A DNA stretch of 15,682 bases, from NCBI GenBank assembly GCA_964389495.1, contig CAYMDU010000032.1, positions 1 through 15,682 on the forward strand, given 5' to 3'. The notes below the pieces were generated by a model. It saw only the letters and a program-made list of their open reading frames with translations. It was not told where the DNA came from and did no database searches. The translations under genes and the position numbers were made by a program. This DNA is from RGIG3009 sp964389495 (GTDB lineage Bacteria > Bacillota > Clostridia > Oscillospirales > Acutalibacteraceae). Shown here one piece after another: positions 7,163-12,838 of this stretch (the stretch's first letter is position 1; every line of letters begins with the position of its first letter).

Positions 7163-7777
7163 TCAGTTTGCCACTTTCACCATGGCGGGGCGCAACACAC
7201 GCCCGCCCAGGCAGTAGCCTTTCTGATATACCTCTGTCACGGTTTCCGGCTCCACGCCGTCGGCATCTTCGCGCATCACCGCGTTGTGCCGTTCCGGGTC
7301 GAACACTTCGCCCAACGCCGGAATTTCTTCCAGCCCCAGCGAAGCCAGCGTGTCGGTGAATTGGCGAATCACCATTTCCACACCTTTGCGATACTCCGGC
7401 CCGTCGGGCGAGGCCACCGCCCGCTCCAAATTGTCAATGCCGGGCAACAGCGCTTTCAGGGCTTCGCCCTTCACAAACGCCCCCAGCTGCTCTTTTTCCT
7501 GGTCGGTGCGGCGCTTGTAGTTGGCATATTCCGCCAACACGCGCCGGTATTGGTCTTGCGCCTGTTCCAGCTGCTGTTTCCAGTCGGCTTCGCCGTCGGC
7601 CGCGGCTTCGGCAGCTTCGGCGGCTTCGGCGTCGGCCGCGTCTTCGGCGGCCACTTCGGCCGCCGCCTGTTCGACCACTTCGGCCGGCGTGGGTTCGGCC
7701 GCCTGCTCGGCGCCCGTTTCGGGTGTGTTCACAGCGGCTTCGTCCGTTGCCGGCGCCGCCTGCTTTGTTTCGTCCAT
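7163..7777 (-). CDS. grpE: Nucleotide exchange factor GrpE
   Basis: GrpE releases ADP from DnaK and acts as a dimer. The 204-residue product starts with a disordered, acidic Ala/Glu-rich region (about 1-65) encoded by near-repetitive GCC/GAA codons. A long coiled-coil helix follows (about 66-110, including YANYKRRTDQE), then the four-helix and beta-wing part with LLPGIDNLERA (110-120), FDPERHNAV (159-167) and GYCLGGRVLRPAMVKV (187-202). The ATG lies 1 nt after the hrcA stop codon, and its Shine-Dalgarno AGGAGG is inside hrcA, indicating translational coupling. The low-complexity N-terminus is the part most likely to vary between relatives. Confidence 0.98.
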   Translation of the reverse strand: MDETKQAAPATDEAAVNTPETGAEQAAEPTPAEVVEQAAAEVAAEDAADAEAAEAAEAAADGEADWKQQLEQAQDQYRRVLAEYANYKRRTDQEKEQLGAFVKGEALKALLPGIDNLERAVASPDGPEYRKGVEMVIRQFTDTLASLGLEEIPALGEVFDPERHNAVMREDADGVEPETVTEVYQKGYCLGGRVLRPAMVKVAN

Positions 7778-7778
7778 T

Positions 7779-8792
7779 TCAGAAACCTCCTTTGTTCAGC
7801 ATGGCACTCACGGTGTGTGCCACATGTTGCAACTGCGGGATGGCTTGCGCATAGTCCATGCGCATGGGCCCAATCAGGCACAGCGTGCCGCCGTTTTCGC
7901 GGCCGCCGTAGCGTGTCACAATCATGCTCGACCCGTCCAGTTCGCGGCGGCGGCTTTCACTGCCCAGCACCACGCGCAGCCCGCCGTCGTGCGAGGCCAG
8001 CAGCCGCGCCAACAGGTCGCGGTGCGACAAAAAGGTGAGCAGCGAATGGGCCTGCTCGGCCGGATAGTCGGGGTGTTGCAGCAAATTCAGCTGCCCCGCC
8101 AGGCGCACCTGCGCTTCGGCGGCTTCTTGCGCCAACTCCAAAAACGCGGTGAGCAACGGCAGATACCGCAGCCGGCTTTCGCCCAGCAGCGCCTGCACCG
8201 AAGCCATGCCGATGTCGGCCAGCGGCTTGCCCGCAAAGGTGCCGTGCAACCGCGCCGACAGCCCTTCCAGTTCGGCCGGGTCGCAGGGCGCGTCCAGGCG
8301 GCACACCCGGCTGTGCAGGGCACCCGCGTCGGTCATCAGCAGCACCGCCGCCGACTGCCCGCCGGTGGGCAAAATTTCCACCCGCCGCACGCACACCGCG
8401 CGGCAATCCGGCGTGGCCACCGCGGCCGCCACGCCCGTGGCTTCCGCCAGCAGTTCCGAAGCCCGCCCCAGCAACCGTTCCGGGTCGCCCGACACGGGCA
8501 ACAGCGCCTCGTCCAGCGCGCGCTTGCTTTCTTCCGACAGCGAACAGCGTTGCAGCAACTGGTTCACATACAGCCGAAACGCCGCCGCCGTGGGCACACG
8601 CCCCGCCGATGTGTGCGGCTGAGCCAAATACCCGGCCGCCGCCAGTTCGGCCATTTCGTTGCGAATGGTGGCCGACGATACCGCGTGTTCCAGCAGTTCC
8701 GCCAACAGCTTGGAGCCCACCGGCTCGCCCGTGCGGATGTACACATCCACCACCGCCGCAATAATGCGTTGCTTGCGCTCACCCAGTTCCAT
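7779..8792 (-). CDS. hrcA: Heat-inducible transcription repressor HrcA
   Basis: HrcA represses class I heat-shock genes by binding CIRCE, and needs GroE to stay active. The 337-residue product begins MELGERKQRIIAAVVDVYIR. The winged-helix domain contains EPVGSK (23-28), SSATIRNEMAEL (39-50) and PHTSAGRVPT (59-68), all family signatures. The remainder is the GAF-like dimer/regulatory domain, ending with VSAMLNKGGF. The ATG at 8790-8792 is preceded by AGGGGTGG at about 8 nt. A longer GTG start at 8820-8822 would lie inside CIRCE and is rejected. First gene of the operon hrcA-grpE-dnaK-dnaJ and autoregulated by the operator just upstream. Confidence 0.98.
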   Translation of the reverse strand: MELGERKQRIIAAVVDVYIRTGEPVGSKLLAELLEHAVSSATIRNEMAELAAAGYLAQPHTSAGRVPTAAAFRLYVNQLLQRCSLSEESKRALDEALLPVSGDPERLLGRASELLAEATGVAAAVATPDCRAVCVRRVEILPTGGQSAAVLLMTDAGALHSRVCRLDAPCDPAELEGLSARLHGTFAGKPLADIGMASVQALLGESRLRYLPLLTAFLELAQEAAEAQVRLAGQLNLLQHPDYPAEQAHSLLTFLSHRDLLARLLASHDGGLRVVLGSESRRRELDGSSMIVTRYGGRENGGTLCLIGPMRMDYAQAIPQLQHVAHTVSAMLNKGGF

Positions 8793-8815
8793 CGGTTTCC
8801 ACCCCTTTCGTGCCG

Positions 8816-8842
8816 TTAGCACTCACAGCCCGTGAGTGCTAA
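8816..8842 (-). promoter_or_regulatory. CIRCE operator (HrcA-binding site)
   Basis: A perfect inverted repeat, TTAGCACTC (8816-8824), 9 nt, GAGTGCTAA (8834-8842), identical to the CIRCE consensus. It begins a few bases past the predicted transcription start and ends 23 nt before the hrcA ATG. Confidence 0.98.
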
Positions 8843-8851
8843 TCTTTTTAT

Positions 8852-8880
8852 ACTTTACCACCGCGCGCCGCATCTGTCAA
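8852..8880 (-). promoter_or_regulatory. Sigma-A promoter of the hrcA-grpE-dnaK-dnaJ operon
   Basis: On the minus strand, TTGACA (8875-8880, perfect), a 17-nt spacer and TAAAGT (8852-8857). The predicted start near 8845 puts CIRCE directly over the initial transcribed region, the standard geometry for HrcA repression. Confidence 0.85.
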
Positions 8881-9046
8881 TAGATAATTGTAAACCTTTT
8901 GTTAAAACCGCGCCCCGCCGTTCGGCCGCCCCGCTTTCGGGGAACAAAATGCGCCGCCCCGCTTGACAAGTCGCCCCCGCAAAATCGCGCAACCCCAAAC
9001 CGCCTGTGCCTGCCGGCACCGAACGCACATTTTTGCCGAATTCCTA
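8881..9046. other. Intergenic stretch between divergent promoters
   Basis: No supported gene. It holds a small CCCCG-CTTT-CGGGG hairpin (8929-8942). A TTGACA at 8963-8968 has no matching -10 box. Composition falls from GC-rich to AT-richer toward the ATPase promoter. Confidence 0.5.
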
Positions 9047-9075
9047 TTGACTTTTTCACCGTTTGTGTCTATAAT
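9047..9075 (+). promoter_or_regulatory. Strong sigma-A promoter of the ATPase gene
   Basis: TTGACT (9047-9052), a 17-nt spacer and a perfect TATAAT (9070-9075). It is one of the best sigma-A matches in the window. The predicted start near 9082 lies inside the palindrome that follows. Confidence 0.88.
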
Positions 9076-9106
9076 AAACTCGTGAGTTGAAAACTCATAA
9101 GTTTAT
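9074..9106 (+). promoter_or_regulatory. Large palindrome at the ATPase transcription start (candidate operator)
   Basis: Nested inverted repeat: outer arms ATAAACT (9074-9080) and AGTTTAT (9100-9106); inner arms TGAGTT (9083-9088) and AACTCA (9092-9097); 3-nt centre. Only a 2-nt step (CG opposite TA) breaks the symmetry. It overlaps the end of the -10 box and the start site, where a repressor would act. Once transcribed it could also form a 5' hairpin. There is no adjacent regulator gene. Confidence 0.6.
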
Positions 9107-9124
9107 AGCAAAGGCGGGCTTCCG

Positions 9125-10516
9125 ATGTTTCATTGCCGGGAAAAGGAACTTCACGATTTAAACAAACGGTACTCCGAAAACAAATTTGAGTGTATCGTCG
9201 TATACGGCCGGCGGCGTGTCGGCAAAACGGCGCTCATCAACGAATTTTGCAAAGATAAGCCCACGGTGTTTTTTTCGGCTCTCAACGCGTCTTCACAGGA
9301 AAATCTGGAAGCTCTGTCAAAGGTCATCTACGAAAAGGAGCATCCGGGCGCCGAAGAAGCCCCGGTGTATCCCCACTTCGATGCCGCCTTTTCGGAAATC
9401 ACCCGCCTGGCCCAAAAGGAACGGTTGGTCTTTGTCATCGACGAATATCCCTACCTTGCCAAGGCCAACAAATCCATATCGTCCCGGTTGCAGCACATCA
9501 TCGACCACATTTGGAAAAACGGAAACCTGTTTCTGATTCTTTGCGGTTCGTCCATGAGCTTCATGGAATATCAGGTACTCGGCTACGAAAGCCCGCTGTA
9601 CGGAAGACGAACCGGGCAGTTCAAACTGCAAGCCCTTTCCTACAAAGAAGTAACCAAGTTCAATCCCGCGCTCTCTTGCGAACAGCAAGCCCTGGTATAC
9701 GGCATCACCGGGGGCATTCCGCACTACATCAACAAACTGGATGTTCGGAACGACATCGACGCCGCCCTGAAAGACAATTTGTTCAACACATCCAGCTATC
9801 TGTTTGAGGAACCGGAAAATCTGTTAAAACAGGAATTGCGCGAACCGGCCATCTACAATTCGGTTATCGCGGCCGTTGCCGGCGGCGCCTCCCATTCCAA
9901 CGAAATTTCCACCAAAGTCGGGGTAGAGGCCACGGTGTGCGCCAAATACCTGAAAGTGTTGCTGGACCTCGGCATTTTAAAAAAGAAAACGCCCCTCACC
10001 GAAAAGCCGGGCAAGAAAACCGTGTATGCCATCGGCGATAATTTCTTTCGGTTTTGGTATCGGTTTGTGCCCCCCAACACATCGGCCATCAGCGCCGGGC
10101 ACATCAACCGCATTTACGATGCGGTTATCAAGCCGCATTATTCCGCATATATGGGCCCCGTTTTCGAGCAAATGTGTCGGGAGTATTTGCTCCTGTATGC
10201 CGAAGACCTCCCTCTGCTGCTGTCCGATATCGGGCCGTGGTGGGGCACCGATGCCCGGGAAAAGAAAGAAATCGAAATTGATCTTGTCGGAACGCCGGCC
10301 CAAGGCAACGAGTATCTAATCGGCTCCTGCAAATACCGCAACGAGCCGATTGGCGTGGACGAACTGGAACGAATCAAACACTACGCCGAAGTTTTTGGAA
10401 AAGGCGACGCCTATCACTACTGCATTTTCTCAAAAAGCGGGTTCACGCAAGGGCTCAAAGACGCCGCCGGCCAAGGCAACGTAACGCTGATTTCGTTGCC
10501 GGATATGTACCGGTAA
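9125..10516 (+). CDS. AAA/STAND-type ATPase with DUF234-like C-terminus
   Basis: A 463-residue protein of the archaeal-type ATPase family (PF01637 ATPase domain plus PF03008/DUF234), cellular role unknown. Walker A is GRRRVGKT (28-35), Walker B is LVFVIDE (101-107), and a sensor-like LILCGSS lies at 137-143. GITGGIPHYI (193-202) is typical of the family. A winged-helix segment (about 242-290) is followed by DNFFRFWYRFV (305-315), the DUF234 hallmark. The C-terminus looks like a PD-(D/E)XK nuclease fold: E348, EIEID (382-386), then SCKY (401-404). The usual acidic residue before CxK is Ser here, so catalysis is uncertain. The ATG follows AGGCGGG at about 8 nt. Sampled lines are 47-55% GC against 73% in a sampled hrcA line, suggesting acquisition by transfer. 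No partner toxin or antitoxin gene is adjacent. Confidence 0.88.
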   Translation: MFHCREKELHDLNKRYSENKFECIVVYGRRRVGKTALINEFCKDKPTVFFSALNASSQENLEALSKVIYEKEHPGAEEAPVYPHFDAAFSEITRLAQKERLVFVIDEYPYLAKANKSISSRLQHIIDHIWKNGNLFLILCGSSMSFMEYQVLGYESPLYGRRTGQFKLQALSYKEVTKFNPALSCEQQALVYGITGGIPHYINKLDVRNDIDAALKDNLFNTSSYLFEEPENLLKQELREPAIYNSVIAAVAGGASHSNEISTKVGVEATVCAKYLKVLLDLGILKKKTPLTEKPGKKTVYAIGDNFFRFWYRFVPPNTSAISAGHINRIYDAVIKPHYSAYMGPVFEQMCREYLLLYAEDLPLLLSDIGPWWGTDAREKKEIEIDLVGTPAQGNEYLIGSCKYRNEPIGVDELERIKHYAEVFGKGDAYHYCIFSKSGFTQGLKDAAGQGNVTLISLPDMYR

Positions 10517-10524
10517 AATACCGG
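10510..10524 (+). other. Palindrome at the ATPase stop codon
   Basis: CCGGTA (10510-10515), AAA, TACCGG (10519-10524): a perfect 6-bp stem containing the stop codon. It has no T run, so it is at best a weak 3'-end hairpin. No other terminator for the ATPase gene is visible before the next promoter. Confidence 0.4.
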
Positions 10525-10555
10525 CCGAAAATCGGAAAGAGTCTTGCATTTTCGG
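10525..10555 (+). promoter_or_regulatory. Inverted repeat overlapping the -35 of the next promoter
   Basis: CCGAAAAT (10525-10532) and ATTTTCGG (10548-10555) form a perfect 8-bp inverted repeat with a 15-nt centre. The right arm overlaps the -35 box (10544-10549). It could be a repressor site or a weak 3' stem for the ATPase message; the sequence does not decide. Confidence 0.35.
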
Positions 10556-10572
10556 GGCACCTCTGCTATAAT
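10544..10572 (+). promoter_or_regulatory. Sigma-A promoter of the 84-residue protein gene
   Basis: TTGCAT (10544-10549), a 17-nt spacer and a perfect TATAAT (10567-10572). The start near 10579 leaves a leader of about 139 nt before the ATG. Confidence 0.85.
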
Positions 10573-10578
10573 AAGGAA

Positions 10579-10717
10579 CGCTGGCGGAAATCCCTGCGTC
10601 GGATTTCAAAAGCAGCGCCGGGAAGCCAAGCAAACAGTCCGCGGCATCTCCCGTCGCACACCGTCCTTGGAGAGGGACCGTAAACACTACTACTTTTCAC
10701 ACAAGGAGTTGTTCGGT
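10579..10717 (+). promoter_or_regulatory. Long structured 5' leader, class not recognised
   Basis: A stem, CTGGCG (10581-10586) with CGCCGG (10616-10621), encloses GAAATCC (10587-10593) pairing with GGATTTC (10601-10607). The 7-nt loop contains CTGC (10594-10597), complementary to GCAG (10612-10615), which would give a pseudoknot. A further long-range pair joins CCAAG (10626-10630) and CTTGG (10666-10670). It contains no ATG and no T-box, c-di-GMP, guanidine or ZTP signature that I recognise. The last ~35 nt are unstructured and carry the ribosome-binding site. It could be a riboswitch-like leader or a separate small RNA. Confidence 0.5.
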
Positions 10718-10972
10718 ATGTCCGATCTCATCATTCACAATTTCGATTTCAACAAACTCATCGAGTTTGCTTCCACCGCCAAGGGCGAAGTCACCCTCGA
10801 AACCCCCGACGGCGATGTTCTCAACCTCAAAAGCCGCCTCACTCAGCTGTTGGCGCTGTCCAACGCGGTGGATTGGGGTCACATCGGCGAAGCGCGGGTG
10901 CTGTGCAGCAATCCCGAAGACGAAACCCGCCTGTTCCGCCTCAACCTGTACGGAACCGACGAAGAAAAATAA
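10718..10972 (+). CDS. Small conserved clostridial-type protein, function unknown
   Basis: An 84-residue acidic protein. The central motif KGEVTLETPDGDVLNLKSRL (22-41) followed by a short helix and PEDETRLFRLNLYG (66-79) resembles a family of ~80-residue hypothetical proteins widespread in Clostridia, some of which carry unfounded names in databases. This is recalled, not searched. There are no membrane segments, cysteine pairs or nucleotide-binding motifs. The ATG has AAGGAG at 9 nt spacing. The gene has its own strong promoter, a long structured leader and a perfect terminator, so it is transcribed alone. Its GC content matches the chromosome rather than the upstream ATPase, so I do not pair it with that gene. 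Confidence 0.78.
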   Translation: MSDLIIHNFDFNKLIEFASTAKGEVTLETPDGDVLNLKSRLTQLLALSNAVDWGHIGEARVLCSNPEDETRLFRLNLYGTDEEK

Positions 10973-10986
10973 CCGTTCCGCACACC

Positions 10987-11016
10987 AAAGCGGGCCGCTC
11001 GGCGGCCCGCTTTTTT
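10987..11016 (+). terminator. Rho-independent terminator of the 84-residue protein gene
   Basis: Stem 10990-10998 with 11002-11010 (9 GC-rich bp, extended to 12 by flanking A/T pairs), 3-nt loop, then six T (11011-11016). Confidence 0.95.
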
Positions 11017-11030
11017 GCTCCCCCCACAGC

Positions 11031-11068
11031 AAAAACGGCGCCGCGCTTTCGCGCCGCACCGCCTTTTT
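11031..11068. terminator. Terminator of the SPFH gene (probably two-way)
   Basis: Arms 11036-11046 and 11051-11061 pair with one mismatch and one G-T wobble around a 4-nt loop. Five A on the left (11031-11035) become a T run on the minus strand, and five T (11064-11068) follow on the plus strand. It lies 25 nt past the SPFH stop codon. Confidence 0.82.
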
Positions 11069-11093
11069 ATGCCGCTGCCCGTCGGCTCACGGC

Positions 11094-11963
11094 TTATTCG
11101 GTTTCGCCGGACACATCCAAAAAGGTGTTTCCGCCCGTGGCCACCGGCAGTTCGCCGTCCCACTTTTCCACTTTGGCATACTCAATCAGCTTGTCGTTCA
11201 GCGAGTCGGCCACCTTGCGGTTGGCCTCGGCCTGCGCTTCGGCCTTTTTCAAAATGGCTTCCGCTTCCGCTTCGGCGGCAATCACCTGCTTTTTGGCCTC
11301 GGCCTCGGCAATCACCAACGCCTGCTCCTGCTCGGTTTTGGTCTTAATCAAATTCTGTTCGGCCACCTGCTTGGCTTCAATGGCGTTGTTGAATTCCTCC
11401 GAAAACTCAAAATTCACAATGTTGAATTTTTCAATCACCATGCCGTAACTGTTCACCTTGTCTTCCAGCGTGGTTTTCACCTCTTGGCTCACCTGCGCGC
11501 GTTCGGTAATCAGTTCTTCGGCGGTGTACTTGGCCGTCACCGACTTCATGCTCTCCTGCACGGCGGGCAACAGCATAATGGTTTGATAATCCCGCCCGAT
11601 GTTCTGGTAGATAAACGAAGCCGACTGGCTCCCCACGCGGAAGTTCACCGCAATGTTGCTGCTGATCGACTGCAAATCCTTCGACACCGCCGGGGCGTCC
11701 ACTTCAATCTTCTGGATTTTGTTCGACACCACTTCCACGGTTTGCAGCAGCGGCAACTTCATGTGCAGGCCCTCTTTCAGCGGTTTGTCCGACACCTTCC
11801 CCAAGGTGACCACCACACCGCTCGACCCGGCCGGCACCACCACAAAAGCCGAGCCCAGCACCGCCAGCACCAGCACCGCCGGCACGGCCCACCGCATCGC
11901 GCGCCGCAGGCGCGCCCGGTCCTTTTCGGGCATCGGCGTCCGCTTGTCTTTTTTCCCAAACAT
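11094..11963 (-). CDS. SPFH/prohibitin-family membrane protein
   Basis: A 289-residue protein with a basic N-terminus, one membrane segment (about 25-43), then an SPFH/band-7 domain that opens with VPAGSSGVVVTLGKV (43-57) and continues to about residue 195. A long Ala/Glu/Lys-rich coiled coil covers about 195-270 (EAEAKKQVIAAEAEAEAI). This layout matches prohibitin/HflC-like scaffolds, which form membrane microdomain cages and modulate proteases such as FtsH. No FtsH or NfeD partner is adjacent, so the specific role is open. The ATG has AGGAGG 8 nt upstream. It appears monocistronic, with its own sigma-A promoter and terminator. Confidence 0.9.
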   Translation of the reverse strand: MFGKKDKRTPMPEKDRARLRRAMRWAVPAVLVLAVLGSAFVVVPAGSSGVVVTLGKVSDKPLKEGLHMKLPLLQTVEVVSNKIQKIEVDAPAVSKDLQSISSNIAVNFRVGSQSASFIYQNIGRDYQTIMLLPAVQESMKSVTAKYTAEELITERAQVSQEVKTTLEDKVNSYGMVIEKFNIVNFEFSEEFNNAIEAKQVAEQNLIKTKTEQEQALVIAEAEAKKQVIAAEAEAEAILKKAEAQAEANRKVADSLNDKLIEYAKVEKWDGELPVATGGNTFLDVSGETE

Positions 11964-12016
11964 ACCTGTTTCCTCCTTGTTCGGTTGTGTTGTTTCTTGT
12001 TCACCGCGGTACTATC

Positions 12017-12045
12017 AGTATACACCGTCGGCCACCCCGCGGCAA
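12017..12045 (-). promoter_or_regulatory. Sigma-A promoter of the SPFH gene
   Basis: On the minus strand, TTGCCG (12040-12045), a 17-nt spacer and TATACT (12017-12022). The start falls near 12010, giving a leader of about 47 nt. A long stem-loop begins immediately upstream of the -35. Confidence 0.68.
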
Positions 12046-12046
12046 C

Positions 12047-12082
12047 AACAGCCGTCGGCACCCTGTGTCGGCGGCTGTTTTT
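12047..12082. terminator. Long hairpin between folT and the SPFH gene
   Basis: Arms AACAGCCG (12047-12054) and CGGCTGTT (12072-12079) continue through a T-G pair into CGGCAC (12056-12061) and GTGTCG (12065-12070), with a 3-nt loop. It sits where a folT terminator is expected, yet the T run (12078-12082) is on the plus strand. On the minus strand only GTTG follows. It may be a weak folT terminator or a terminator of antisense plus-strand transcription. Confidence 0.55.
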
Positions 12083-12140
12083 CTCTGTTTTCCAAACCGA
12101 AACAGCTCTCGCGTTCGGCTTTTTTTGCCGTTTTTCTCGC

Positions 12141-12662
12141 TCACACGCGCGTTTTTATCACCCGCGGCAATCGCTGCGCCGCCGCCAGCACCGGCGGCAC
12201 CACCGCCAACTGCACCGGCGTCATCACCGCCGCCTGCACCAGCCGCCCCGGCAGCAGCGCCGCCAGCGGCGTGTGATTGGTCACGGCAATCCACAGCGAA
12301 TTCAGCCCCACACTGCACACCGCCTGCGCACTCACCACGCCCAGCACCACGCGCCACAGCCGCCGGTTGTCAAAAAAGCACAGCCCGTACAGCACGCCAA
12401 TCAACGCCGCCGTCAGGGTGTAGCCGGGAAAATAGGCCCCCACCGGGAACAGCACCGCGCCGATGACGTCGGCCGCCCCGTGCACCAGCGCCGCCGTCCA
12501 CGGCCCATACCAATAGGCCGCCAACGCCACCGCCGCAAACGAAAACCCAATCCGCCGGTCCCACAAATTCACCGACGCAAACCGCGTCAGCACCACATCC
12601 AGCGCCACCAGCATGCCGCACATCACCAGCCGCCGGGTGCTGCTTTTTTGTTGTTTTTCCAT
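12141..12662 (-). CDS. folT: Folate-type ECF transporter S component
   Basis: The membrane-embedded substrate-binding subunit of an energy-coupling-factor importer; it needs EcfA/EcfA'/EcfT, which are not in this window. The 173-residue product has about five or six hydrophobic segments. Features resembling FolT are LDVVLTRFASVNL (21-33), RRIGFSF (36-42), YGPWTAALVHGAADVIGAVLF (52-72, with D65), YFPGYTLTAALIGVLYG (78-93) and PGRLVQAAVMTPVQL (138-152). Folate specificity is supported independently by the THF riboswitch directly upstream. The ATG at 12660-12662 has GGAGG at 8 nt. That ribosome-binding site is the 3' arm of the switch hairpin. The gene lies downstream of guaB and the ATP-grasp gene, and may be expressed from both a read-through and a local promoter. 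Confidence 0.93.
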   Translation of the reverse strand: MEKQQKSSTRRLVMCGMLVALDVVLTRFASVNLWDRRIGFSFAAVALAAYWYGPWTAALVHGAADVIGAVLFPVGAYFPGYTLTAALIGVLYGLCFFDNRRLWRVVLGVVSAQAVCSVGLNSLWIAVTNHTPLAALLPGRLVQAAVMTPVQLAVVPPVLAAAQRLPRVIKTRV

Positions 12663-12665
12663 CAC

Positions 12666-12700
12666 AAAAACCTCCTTGTTCCGAATGTTGAACAAGGAGG
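12666..12700 (-). promoter_or_regulatory. Expression-platform hairpin hiding the folT ribosome-binding site
   Basis: On the minus strand, CCTCCTTGTTC (12690-12700) pairs perfectly (11 bp) with GAACAAGGAGG (12671-12681) around an 8-nt loop. The 3' arm is the folT Shine-Dalgarno. Five T follow (12666-12670), so the element could also act as a weak terminator. The 5' arm can instead pair with the 3' end of the aptamer. Confidence 0.88.
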
Positions 12701-12716
12701 CCGCAGTCCCTTCTTC

Positions 12717-12814
12717 AACAGCGGGATGCGATGTGAGAACCGCAAGCTGTGCTTTTCGTCCCAACGGCAACTCCCCGTCCGTTCGGCACTTAACGCCCTC
12801 ACATCTACTCTGTT
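12717..12814 (-). promoter_or_regulatory. Tetrahydrofolate (THF) riboswitch aptamer
   Basis: On the minus strand the RNA shows conserved THF-riboswitch blocks: GAGTAGATG, GCGTTAAGTG, GGGACGAAAAGC, GCGGT and CATCGCATCC in the right order. P1 is AACAG (12810-12814) with CTGTT (12717-12721). The next stem is a perfect 8 bp, GATGTGAG with CTCACATC. It lies directly before folT, a known target of this class. THF binding is expected to stabilise P1 and switch folT off. Confidence 0.95.
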
Positions 12815-12838
12815 TTCCGAAATACACGATTCTGTTTG

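Noticed and set aside
7560..7760. Tandem repeat-like DNA in grpE
   Set aside because: It reflects an Ala/Glu-rich disordered N-terminus with restricted codon use; there is no regular unit.
8793..8822. Longer hrcA from GTG at 8820-8822
   Set aside because: The start would lie within CIRCE and has no Shine-Dalgarno; the internal ATG has one and matches the family N-terminus.
9125..10972. Toxin-antitoxin pair made of the ATPase and the 84-residue protein
   Set aside because: The two genes have separate promoters, a ~200-nt gap with a structured leader, different base composition and no toxin or antitoxin motif.
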